Below, in pieces: positions 13,871-26,300 of a stretch of 64,000 bases of DNA; within the stretch, counting starts at the first letter, position 1; each line of letters starts with the position of its first letter. The stretch is from Anadara kagoshimensis (taxonomy: Eukaryota > Mollusca > Bivalvia > Arcoida > Arcidae), in assembly GCA_021292105.1 (NCBI GenBank), contig CM037874.1, positions 6,631,886 to 6,695,885 of the forward strand, written 5' to 3'. Below the pieces are notes generated by a model. It did no database searches and was not told the origin of the DNA. It worked only from the letters and a program-made list of their open reading frames with translations. A program made the translations under genes and the position numbers.

Positions 13871-14199
13871 AATACAACACCTGAATAATAAATCTAATAC
13901 TTTGGAACAAAGAATCCGGAAAAGATCGCTCGAAGTATTATGATAACAATTCAATGGAGTTCACGTGGTATTATTTCTATGCATAACGTTTTCCAGTAAA
14001 ATATGCGCTGTTCCGGTTATTTGCGACGGAAACGTTTTCCAAGATGTTTAGCAAAACGTTAAATGGTAGTCATTAGGCGGTACGCTGTTGAACACCAATA
14101 CTAAAATAGACCAAAACACTTTTCTCTGCAAAGACACTTATTTTAAGTGCATATTTATGTATCACTGGTCGTACAATAACTAATAATAACAATAACCGT

Positions 14200-14300
14200 T
14201 TTAACCGTACCACCTGGATCATTTTGTCACTATGTCAAATGCCCATCCGCAGTCAAGAGTTTTATAATCAGTGGTCTTAATACGTACATGCTTTGATTTC
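14200..14300. repeat. Single copy of the 6.6-kb repeat
   Basis: CACCTGGATCATTTTGTCAC, ATGCCCATCCGCAGTCAAGA and GTTTTATAATCAGTGGTC match 6611-6680. Confidence 0.5.
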
Positions 14301-15438
14301 TTTTTTTCGTCTGTTAGTTTAAAGTGTTATTTTTCAATTGACAAAACGTGGCCTTGCTGTTTCCATTTTGTTACTGTAAGCAAAACATACACATTTCTAA
14401 TTAACTAGTATTCACCTCATTGAGTTGACAACCTCGGTAACAATATAATTGATCTATCTAGAAAGCTTAGAACGTCGTGCTTAGAGGACAATGTAATTGG
14501 AATCCCTGCATGGAATGTAAATATTTACGTTGATTACAAACCGTTGTGTTGGTATTTATCATCTTGGTAATTAGATTTGGTTTCTACATATAACGGGAAG
14601 ATTGAGACAAAGACAACCATTGGACTTTGTCAGTTACAGATATATACGTTATAACTCCCTGTGGAGGAAAATTTATAATTATACCAAAACGTGCCTAAAA
14701 TTGGCGAAACTTCAGCTGGGAATGACAAGTTTAGACAAAACTGGACATATATACCCAACATAGGTGTGTAATGCCTACAAGAACTAAAAATATTATGAAT
14801 ATATATCTTAAGATATATATTACAAATCTTTCGCAGAAACTTAAGTTTAAATACCTGAGCCTATATCAAACAAAGATGAAATATGCCCTTTTTAAGACGA
14901 GCATATCGATGATTTATTAATGTTTTACTTTTTAGACTAAAGCATTAATGATTTAATAATGTTCAATTATGTGAAACTATGTAAGGAGTATTCAATCGTA
15001 TATAAATGACTAATGAATGAAGCGGAAGCAATTTTGGAGCAATTTCACTCTCGAGCCATTTATCCTTTATTTAGCCAATACATATATTGGAATAAGAAAA
15101 TTTTCAGAAAAGCCCTAAGACATGCTTATTTATTTTAGTAAAATGTTAAAATACTGCTCATCATGGTAATGCATTAATTTGCCTTGCTATGGAATGCATT
15201 GACGATTTCATTGTGACACACTAAATGAACATATCCAATTAAAGCAGAAATAGTAAGGTATTCTGCTTCATTAAAATTCCAAAGGCTTCAGTTACTTGGT
15301 GAAAGTTCATGTATTTAACTAAATTTACCATTTGTAATTATTATTTTTTTCTTTAATCTTTTGATTAAGGCTTTGAACATGGACCGGTATGTCTGTGTTT
15401 TAAATATTTCATTCGTCAATCCTATACTTATGATCATT

Positions 15439-15463
15439 CTCTCTCTCTCTCTCTCTCTCTCTC
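15439..15463. repeat. (CT)n microsatellite
   Basis: About 12 CT dinucleotides. Confidence 0.95.
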
Positions 15464-16417
15464 GTTTAAATGTTCCACTGAATGCTGTACCTAATTGTAT
15501 GTCACAATATTACAGTTTATACAACATGACATTGGATACTAAGTATGCTGTATAAACTGCAACATTATAGAAGCACAGGAAACTGGTTAATATACGAGTT
15601 TTACTCTTGTTCCAGGATCCTGCTTTGTAAAAACTGTATCATTATGTAATTCAATAATTTTGTTTTCTAAAAAATATTGCTTCAACTAAAGTATTTTCCG
15701 AGCCTACTTGATTTATACAATAATATCTGGACAATACTAATGTCAGTAATAATAACTTCAAGTAGACATCACAAACCGTGTGCTTATTTATGTTTGTAAT
15801 AATTGTATACAAGTACGTCATATATACAATATCGTGTAACCGGAGATTCCCATTTCACCAGTTTAAAGGAATTATACAACATTGTGTCCTGTAGGAATGA
15901 CTAATCAACCGAAGGTATTTAGTTTCCGAGGCAGGTGTTCTGATGTTCTATGAATTCTCCAGGAATATCATTTCGTCTTTTAGTATAATGAGGCTTTCTA
16001 TATGTTTTCTTCATTTTGTGATATATGTGACGTTTGATATGAAACACTATACAGTAACATAGAATGATTTAGGATCTACATACGACTGTATTCTGGATAT
16101 ACATGTATTTTCTTTTTTCATTCTAAGACTTTCATTTTGTTTGTCTCTTTATGTAACACTCATCCTCTTTTGTTAGTTGTGATTGTTCTCTGTATGTTTT
16201 TAACAATAAGAAATTAAAAAATCCCAAAGCTTCAAACTATACTATTTCACCCAAATTTGGAACGCTTTATAAACACAAATTATTTAAAGAGTGACTAGTA
16301 ACTGATGAGCAGTTTGAATATTTGTGCACGATTTTATTTGCTTGCCAATTATAAATTGCGGTTCAATATCAATATATGTGTACTCATGATAATGAATACT
16401 CGACCCAAGAGAAAACG

Positions 16418-16448
<31 letters not shown>
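16418..16448. repeat. Poly-A tract (31 A)
   Basis: Thirty-one consecutive A residues. Could be the tail of a retroposed sequence, but nothing recognisable lies upstream. Confidence 0.95.
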
Positions 16449-16450
<2 letters not shown>

Positions 16451-18814
16451 AAGAATGGACTGTATGTGGTCAAGTACCGTGTTAACTATAATATAAAGCC
16501 GGATTATTGGATAAACCCGCATGTAATACCTTTATCATTGTAAATCTTGTATTTATGTGTTTGGTTCAGAACAAATCGTGACATTAATTACCAATCCCGT
16601 ATATGATAACTAAAGATGTTTAAATTTTGCAGCACTTTTCGGGATCAATTTCCTCACCAGGAGTGCTCGGATTTGTGGAAATCCAAATGTCTTTTAAGAT
16701 GTTGCAATGAGAGAAAAAGAAAGACAATTTTAACTAAACCCACAAAAAGGCAATACTTTAAGTGCATGTATATATATTTACTTTAGAGATATGTTATAGT
16801 ATTGTCCAAAACATCTTTCCGCTAAACATCTTTAATTTGTAATTTACCAGATAGAATAGTTTAACTTTTATCTCTGTATGACAATCTATAATCAAAGTGT
16901 AAAATGATACGATTATTTGAAATAAGGCACATTGTGATGTTTGCTATATGCCATTTTTGAATGTATTGTATAATTATATTTAATAAAAAAATGGTTTTAG
17001 ACATATTTTTGTTATAAAAATCCAAAATAAACTGCGATAAAACACAAATCTTGTTTACTTCTCGTTTCCAGAGGGCGGACCCAACACACTTGCGTGTAAA
17101 AGGAATTTGCGTTTAAAACGTGAATCATTGAACTGTATACGGAAATTCCCATCGTCATGGCCGGAATGTCTGGATTGTTCGACGAGACGTGAATGTAATT
17201 GAAATCAGACCCAACCACCATCTCTATAATTGTTTGCATTGATTTTTTACAATCTTATAACAATGTTTTTCACATATCTCAATCTTCTTGTGCAAAACGA
17301 ACTCAATTGTTATATGAGTTGAACTGTTCAACTGAAAACTATAGACTGACTGGATGGTGGATAATGATGTGTGTATTTGAACTGACTATTGGTTCAGACA
17401 TTATTTAATCCTTTTGAAAATTTAACAATAATAGTCGTCTTATGTACGACAACAATACAATCGTTTGTTTTATCATAATGTATACTATCTCTGGATTGAT
17501 TGGAAATGTTCATCTTGCCAGTAACGTCAACAGAAATGTGACATTATAATGGCGAGTCCTCACAAGTTATATAATTATAAGTTTTGTCCTTCATCAGAAA
17601 TAAATGTTTACTTGACAAATAAACAAAGATATGACTATAACTATACCCGTTAATAGATTATTTTTAATATACTCAATTACATATCTGCAAATTTTTACAC
17701 ATTAAAAGATGACAGTAAATTCTAAAACAATGTCGCATTTCTGCACCAATCTATTTGCAATACTGACTGTGTATTTGATTCTATCGATTTCTCCGTGAAG
17801 TAAACCACAATTGTGTGATAAAAATATAAGATACAGACGCCTGCATTTAATGAAAGATTCGGAAGTAAAAAATAGTAAAATCTGAAGACATTTTTATTTT
17901 TTCCGTTTTCCTAAAATCATGTTAATGAATTAGTGACTATTGGTGTTATTTTATAATTAACCCTTCTGATGATATTGAAAACAAGCGGAAACCAGAAAAC
18001 CGTAAATCTTTATTTTCTAAATTAAGTTGTAAATAAATAGTTCATTACTAATAATGGATCACCATAAAATCCGTTAGTTTGGAGAGTATCTGTGAAGAGT
18101 GAGTATAATTAATGCTGGGGGCACTTAGCTCTAAATGAATAAAGTCGGGAGTAACTGTATGTAGGCACGAATAATCCAAATCTATGAATGTAAATCTAGG
18201 GGTTTGTAGGTATTACACGGTGTCATGAAACATACTGACTGGTCGTGAGGTCAAATGGTAAAAATGTTTGAGTTCAATCGTACAAAGTAGTCATGATGAT
18301 CGAAGAACCAGATCATAAACTACGTGTATTGGTAGAATTACGTTCAATGTATCATTTTCGGTTTTATGGATAATATTAATTAAGGCATTGCCTTTAACCG
18401 AGCGGGTCATTTTTCAGATTTGCATTATTTTGTACAAGATGCCTAGATATTATTGTAATGTCGCACTTAAAATTAAAAAAAAATTAAGATAATTGTATCG
18501 ATGTTAACTTAACCTTTTTCTCCTTAAGATAAAAATTGAATATCTTTGCATGAAAGACTATAAAAGAATTTCCATGATAGATGCATAGCAAATACAGTTC
18601 GTTGCTGGCAATAACAAAACATTTTATAGATGTAGATCAAAGGCATAAACCCCTTTTCATTCACGATAAATTTATTTGACAAAACCACACAGCACAATCA
18701 ATTAATAATTACCCAAACACTAACGCACCCGTCCATCCTCAAATTACAATCCCATTAAAAGCAGGAATAAAACATAGCAAATAAAAAAACAAAAGAAAAA
18801 GAAAAAGCCACCAC

Positions 18815-18905
18815 ATGACCATCCACTAGGAAAGGGAGGCCGGGTGCCCCGGAGGGGTAAACACCTCCTGTTAAGCTAGCTAAACGCGCCACGCGTGAAA
18901 TCAAA
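18815..18905. repeat. Dispersed repeat family F, copy 3
   Basis: CCACTAGGAAAGGGAGGCCG, GGTGCCCCGGAGGGGTAAAC, ACCTCCTGTTAAGCTAGC and GCGCCACGCGTGAAA. More GC-rich than its neighbourhood. Confidence 0.62.
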
Positions 18906-19504
18906 ATTCAGAATAAAAGAAAAATGGAACTATCTATGGGTCAGACAATTCGTTTGATACTAAATTTGACAAGAACGTTAATATTTTTGCTTTGAATGCC
19001 GATAATCATAGGTTTTAAGTCCCCAATACGTACTGCAAGCTAATTCAATTTATTCCAAAATGGGTATGCATTTGTATATCAACATGGAATTTTCTCAACC
19101 AATGTTTCTTTAACTGTCTGTAAACGTGTTTGTATTATTTACTTTCTCATGTAAACTTATGTACTTTCAAAATGACATTTGTATCATGCATTAACACGTC
19201 AATTTGCCATTTTCGAGGTAAAGTCACTTTGTATAAACACTACGTTTTTACCAACATGTTGAGAACACCCTTTCCGCCTTGTAGAGGGATCGCAGTGTTA
19301 AGCATACACCTTCAGAGCCGATTAATTTTCGCTTTCGATAAGACTCATAAGAGTCTCATGGACTCCTAGGCTTTACGATTAGACATGTCTTCCTTGTCGT
19401 AGCCCTTTACTGTTTTGCTTTAATGGACTGAGTAGCTTGCAATATTGCGGCCGATTGCACCAGCACTCTTAAAGTCATACGTACAATAGTACAATGCAGA
19501 TCAG
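18906..19504. other. Gene-free stretch
   Basis: A 79-codon frame (19130-19369) is present without recognisable motifs. Nothing else is seen. Confidence 0.4.
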
Positions 19505-19754
19505 GCCACGGTTTCACAATCATACCTTAACTAAGATTTTCCTTAACTTAATTAAAAATTAAAAATTACCAAAAATTAAAAAGATATTTAGAAATTAAAG
19601 TGTCATTCTAAAGATCACTTCAAGCTTACAACACTATGCATTTAGTTTTGTAAAAAAAAATGTACAGCCATAGTTCCACCAGAGATAGCCACAATTTGCC
19701 AAAGGATTATTTAGGAAAATCTTGGACAAGGAATAATCATTGTGAAACTGAGGA
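19505..19754. mobile_element. MITE family B, copy 2
   Basis: CCACGGTTTCACAATCATAC, then CTTAACTAAGATTTTCC at the left. TTAGGAAAATCTTGGACAAG, then GAATAATCATTGTGAAACTG at the right, inverted. It lies about 465 bp upstream of the YDJC start. Confidence 0.75.
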
Positions 19755-20218
19755 CAGAAACACTTGTGCAAATGTACACCCAACATGCATTTGTGTTTAA
19801 TATTATCCTTGACATTAATAAAAACTGTCTCGTCATAAATAGCTAAACATTGCCGATATGAAATAAAACAACATTTAACCGAACCGCCTTAAATTGACTT
19901 TATACTTATTAATTAATATTGTCGCATGTACATGTAACACTACATGATGATATAAAATGTGTTGAATGGGTTTTTTGTAATGTGCCATCGAATGGTTCAT
20001 CAATGCCTGTGTAATTTAAAGTTGAAAAGCCTTATCATTATAATAGGAATGAAAAAATATTTTGTTTATATAATTCTTTACAAATTACTACAGTCCTATC
20101 GCAGGAGAGATAACTCTGATAACTTCAGTATCCCAGTTTAATGATAAAATTTGAGCAGGGCAGTTATCTCCCGATTAACTGCTGATAAGCGTTTTTAAAA
20201 TCATTTCCCGTCGCCATC
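19755..20218 (+). promoter_or_regulatory. Probable 5'UTR and promoter region of YDJC
   Basis: This gene-free stretch lies between a MITE copy and the YDJC start codon. There is a short GC-richer patch (CCCGTCGCCATC) directly before the ATG. I see no clear TATA box or CpG island, and the transcription start cannot be placed from sequence alone. Confidence 0.3.
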
Positions 20219-20387
20219 ATGAAGTATTTAATTATAAACGCGGATGATTTTGGTTATAGTAAGCCGAGAGATGACGGAATAATCCAGTGTTTTAGACAGG
20301 GTGGTATTTCCAGTGCTTCGTTAATGGTGAATGGCGTATCGGCAGAATCAGGGGTTGAACTTGCTAAACAGCATGGATTACCAGTTG
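20219..20387 (+). CDS. YDJC: YDJC exon 1 (residues 1-56 and first base of 57)
   Basis: The ATG is followed by an ADDFG metal-site strand and the VNG..AESG region. The donor reads CCAGTTG/GTAATG. Reading on past the donor meets a stop at 20411-20413, so the open frame in genomic DNA is only slightly longer than the exon. It ends in phase 1. Confidence 0.95.
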
Positions 20388-23300
20388 GTAATGTGCTTTG
20401 TTCGATTGTCTAATTTTATCATCACGTACATAGGTGTTTAGATGTTTTGTATTACTATAAAATACACAGACACTTGTTTCCGATATTTAAAAACACCCTA
20501 TAGAATCTACCTTGTTTGGGTATATAGTGTAGCCTAATTTTTTTATATCAGAAACAAGTGCCTGGGCTAAAATATCGAAACAATCGACATTTTGTTGTGA
20601 ACGTTATATACACATTTTATTATTTTATAGTATGTTATTTACCGAGTCCTTGAAGGTACATCAAGGAGTTTAGATAACCGGTGATGTCCCTGTGAGTTAT
20701 GCTGATAAAATCAAGTTTAAGGACAGACCAGTTAACTGATGACACTGAATATCGATTTGGTTAAATGATAAGTTTATCTTTATTTTATGTTGTAGCTTGT
20801 TGTAACATTAAAATTGATACCATTCGTTAATTCTTTATTTCCACTTAAAAAGAGATCATTGACATGTAGTTACATCAAATACAAGTAATGGAACAATAAC
20901 TAATTAAACATAATATAAATTAAACGTATATATATATATACACATAGTAAGTCCATTCTACACAATCCAAAACAACACTGTACATGGGGATTGTACTAAT
21001 TTGCTGACCGATTCAACAGACTATAATACGCAGCACATATACCCTGCACAAACCGATAACACGTATCTGTAAAACTACAGTTTTCTTCTTCCTGTAGGGC
21101 TAGTTAAGCTGTTCGACCAAAGAGTACTTCAAAAAGTTCGTCGTCATTAAGTCTTGTTAATTGTGCGTTGATGATAACTTCAAAGATATTTGTAAGAAGG
21201 TCCCGAAAATGATCCCTGATGACTGATAGAGCAGGACAACCACAGCAGATATGCTTTATATATATAAATATCATTTATAAAGATGTTACATAAGTCACAT
21301 GTTGTTCGGAGTGCAATGAATCACACACGTTTCAATTCAGAGTATCTGGCAGGATAACGCCACACTTCTGCTATAATGCTGTCGTGAAGGGCAGAGAACC
21401 TTTTGAAATCATTGCTAGCTGAAATTCTTAATTGCCAAAGCTGACTCTTTTTCGATTCAATAGCACTGTTGACAATGCGCTTCCATGACAATTTATCTGG
21501 AAATGTAGTCCACTGTAAAACCTACTAAATAAGATAGTAATCCGTAATCCCGAAGAAGATGTACAATGTCCGGTATAAAACTTTTTTGGATGCTGAAAGG
21601 GGTCAGCAAAGAAGTTATACAGTCTAAGCAGAAAAATATGCTTAGTCAATGATAAGTTTATCTTTATTTTATGTTGTAGCTTGTTGTTACATTACAATTG
21701 ATGCTTTGTCAAGCGGTACTAAACGGTGTGATCCCCAAAAATCAACAAGTACAACTTAAATACTGGTAAATGTAGTAATAAGTAGTTATACAGTTAGACA
21801 TGTTCTATGTTGGTTCTACATGTATAATGACAGCATATGGCTGATTAATTTTTCAGTCAATGGCGATAAGATACGTTGATTCTCCTGAAGCTTTTCTATA
21901 ATCAATGCATTGTAGTGAACGATAACATATCGAAATCATTGGTGACAGTACATCTGCTGTCGACATTTGGTTCAACCCGATTCCAGCAATGGGTAACTTG
22001 AATATATTATGACTAAGCATGCACTTGCCTCTTAGCTAATTACTGACGTTTACTTTGTATATTTTAGGTTTACATGTAAATATATCGGAGGGTTCACCTA
22101 TTGGACAATCTGGTTACAAAACCCTAATAAATGGCGATGGTTTCTTCCTAGGAATGTTTGAATTTCAAAACGCTCTTCGTGATGGCAAAATCGATCTAAA
22201 AGAGGTAACGAGAAATATTATGGAATTTTAATTATGGATTGGTTCATATTTTATACAAGTGCTCAAAAGTTCCCGTGTCTCAATGCACACTAAAGACAGC
22301 GAGTTCGGAAAAGAGTAGACCACCCGTGTCCGCTACAGAGGACTCTTAAAGCTAGAATCGATTGAAAATACTGACAAAGAAGATAAGATTTGCCACAACT
22401 GTAGCCTAATTGGTAGAGTGCTGGCTTCGTATGTGGTATGTCATGGGTTTGAACCCCGGCCGGGTCTCACCAAAACTTGAAAATGGGTAGTGACTGTTCT
22501 TTCGCCAAGCACTCGGCATTTAAATATGAAAATCATGGGTTCCTCCGAAATATACCTTAAAAACCTATGCCCGTGTCACGGCAGGCATGGCACGTTAAAG
22601 AACTCTCCCTGTCGTATTACCCAGAACGCACGGCAAAGGCCAAAATTTCATTTATAGCTGGTGATATCTCGACATAAGTGAAATATTCTTGACTAGGACG
22701 TAAAATCCAATTCAACCAATCAATAAAACCCCCAATCAGATTGTATGTTGCCCTCAAAATCCAATTGGAAGTTTTTAGAGAAACATGCTGATAGGATATA
22801 TTTACTGGTTCTAATTCTGGTCCAGAGCTTTATTTTTAAATTATAAGCACAAAACCACACTAAAGTTCGAAAACATAAAAACTACTTCATTGTCGAAAGA
22901 GCCAGTCTATAAGCCTCGTTATTATATGCTATTTCTCCTTATAGAAACTATAGGCATAATATTGCGTCATCGAAATAGTTTATGTCCAAGGAGAGGCGTG
23001 TATTCTGTATTTATATCAAGAGATCCTGTACTAAACTCCATACGGATGAACGAGGGTTTAAGTTCTGGTCCCAGTTTCACAATTATTCCTTAGCTAAGAT
23101 TTTTCTTTAATTTAAACTTAAATTTGACCAATTTTGGAAATCACTTTTTGAAAATACTGGTGAATATTATTTTATAAAAACTAAATGCAAATGCCTTAAT
23201 CTAGAAGTGACCTTAAAAACGACACCTTAATTTCCTGAATATCTTGACAGTTAACAAAATTACAAAGTTTAGAAATTTTGCAAAATAGACCCCTTTCACA

Positions 23301-26300
23301 TTCAAATGCGCATGCCCTGTATCTACTGACGACAGCGAAATTTCTAGACTAAGTCTCGCGCGAATTTACAAAACCTCGCGGGATTTTGTTCCAGGGGGCA
23401 AGTGCGCGAGTGAGACAATGGCATAAAATGGGCTGCCAGGCAAACATTAAAAAAAATGTCCTTCCTCGCAAAACGACTCAGATTAGATCGGTCTGTATTT
23501 TCAAGTACTAATTTCGAACACGTGATTCACACAAAAACAATAACAACAATGGCGGCGCCGATGTGTTTTGGCGAAAACAAGATGGGTTGGGACTAGGCCT
23601 AGCTAGTAATCGCGATTAGAACTACGTTACAGACCTGTCGAAAGTTTAACACTGAGCTAACGAAGTTAATTCGACACTAGAAAGAAAAAGCTGTTGAGAT
23701 AAGCATAGCAGCTGCCCAAAATTGTCGAGATATATACAGCTGATATACAGATATATGTAAGAAACTACAGGAATTAGCCAGATTTGGGACCAATATTCTG
23801 TAACTTAGTGTTAAATTTTCGACAGGACTGTACTTTATACACACGTGAACGTTAACCGAACTAAAGTTCTTATGGCGTATCTTTATGATAATTGTCACAT
23901 AACACTACCGCTGAATCTTGTTAGTGGAATAATTTTGGTTAGGTCATACTGCATCATGAATGATTTAGGCAGAGACAAGTTATATTTTTCTGATTTAGGT
24001 AGATCTAGTAAAAATAAGATTTTTTTTATTTTAAAGTTGAATTGATATTTGGAATCTTCCTTCCTTTTAACAAAATAAACAAAACTTATTTTTTCCACTC
24101 CAAATCAGCAACATTTAGGTTAAAATTTTTATTTCTTCAGAGTATTACATCAGTTCACCAGAACTCCATGTGTACACAGAGTTAGGGCTGGGTACATGTA
24201 TCATTCTATTGCAAAAAAAAAAAAAAAAAACTGATGGACCATACATATTAATATTTAAAATAAGCACATTTTCCACAAAAAAAAAATAATAATGAAAAAT
24301 AAATAAAATTAAAATAGTGGGCTAAATCCAAATGACTGCCTGGTCATGTATCAAAGGATCACCTTCAAACTGCCAACAGTGGTTAGAACATGAGCCTATA
24401 CAGACACTGGGACAGTGCTGAGCTATCAGCTGAAATTTCCAAAACTGCAACAGCCTTCTTTATTTTCAATTTATCCACCTGCATATATACAATATATTGG
24501 TGCAAAGAGGAGTCTAGATTTGCATTCTCTGTCAAGTATTGTATTTTAATTATTTATGACTGAATAAAGCCATCTTACCAGTTGTATGGAGATAACCAAA
24601 CCCATCTCACCAGTTGTATGGAGATAACCAATCTATTATAAAGAATGAGCCTATATGGCACAAAGACAAAGTGGTAATCAGTTTGAATATAAAATAACAG
24701 TATACACCACACCAATCAGTCTTACTTGGTCACCCATTTCTGAATGAGGCATTATCATTGGCAGAAAATTAAATGCAAATTTGGTTTTATGTTTTTCAAT
24801 GCAGCTCAACTGTTCAAAGTGTATGTACAACAAAATGTGCAAAATAGCAAGAACCAACAAAATGTGCAAAATAGCAAGAACCAAGCTGAAAATCAAGAAG
24901 ATTGGGTTTCAAAATCAGTAGTGTTACATTACAAAAGGGTTGTATCTAAATCTAAAATCCCCATCCATATTCACTAAAAGTTTGTTTTATTAACAAATTC
25001 AACACCTCAGTTATGCCAAACACAAAGGTACACAGAAAAGAGCTTTCATAAATAATTCTAAATTGACATTTTCTGCCTCCAAAATCAACAAATTTATAAT
25101 CAGTCAAATCACTGAAACTAGTAAATCCCAACTGAATTTAAAAGGACATGATTGTCATTTAATTTTAATTTAAGTGGGTATTCTTTAAAAGTATAGTATT
25201 TGATTCCAGTTTTACAATCATTTCTCAATTGCAACTTATAAGATTTTCCTTAATTGAAATCTGACAACTTTTGACAATAATTTTATACAAATAAAGTTTC
25301 AACAAAATTTGAATATAAATGTAAAAAACTTAAGAATGATCTTCTTAATGACAACTTAAATTTATGGATTTCTTGAATACTAAATAAAATATTAAGCTTT
25401 CAAATTTGCTAAATTCAAGTTGAGGAAAATCTCAAATAAGGAATGACTGGAACCAGCAGAATTTTCATATCTAGATGCAATAGTAACCACTTCCATTTCT
25501 CAGGTCTTGTATTCAAACACAAAAGCCATTTACAGAACAAATACTCTACCAAAGAAGCTTCTCTAGTTGTAATTTGATACAAAATGCCACTATATGTATT
25601 TCACACAAATATTGTATATAAATACCATGAAGAATTGGTTTTTACAATCCACTGGTAAATATACATTACTGACTTGCCAATATAAGCTTACATAAATACT
25701 AAGAAGCATATATGGAGCCCGACTGCCAGTACATGTATGGAATAATCTTTGTAAGGGCAGTGCAAGCATGCATACATCTTGGATGCAGTATAGCTTTGAC
25801 TGGCCAGTATGTAAACAGTACAGCTTTGACTGGCCAGTATGTAAACAGTACAGCTTTGACAGACCAGTATGTTTACAGTTTAGCTTTGACAGGTCAGTAT
25901 GTATACAGTATAGCTTTGACAGGCCAGTATGTATACATTATAGCTTTGACGGGCTAGTATGTTTACAGTTTAGCTTTGACTGGCTAGTATGTATACAGCA
26001 TAGCTTTGACGGGCCAGTATGTTTACAGTACAGCCTTGACGGGTCAGTATGTTTACAGTTTAGCTTTGACCGGCCAGTATGTATACAGTATACCTTTGAC
26101 GGGTCAGTATGTTTACAGTTTAGCTTTGACCGGCCAGTATGTATACAGCATACCTTTGACGGGTCAGTATGTTTACAGTTTAGCTTTGACCGGCCAGTAT
26201 GTATACAGTATACCTTTGACGGGTCAGTATGTTTACAGTTTAGCTTTGACGGGCTAGTATGTATACAGTATACCTTTGACGGGCCAGTATGTATACAGTA

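Larger units (their letters stand above)
8641..18814. other. Gene-free AT-rich stretch
   Basis: About 10 kb with only small tandem repeats, microsatellites and one palindrome (ATATATCTTAAGATATAT at 14801). No reading frame shows family similarity that I can see. It may be intergenic or intronic to an unseen gene. Confidence 0.5.
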
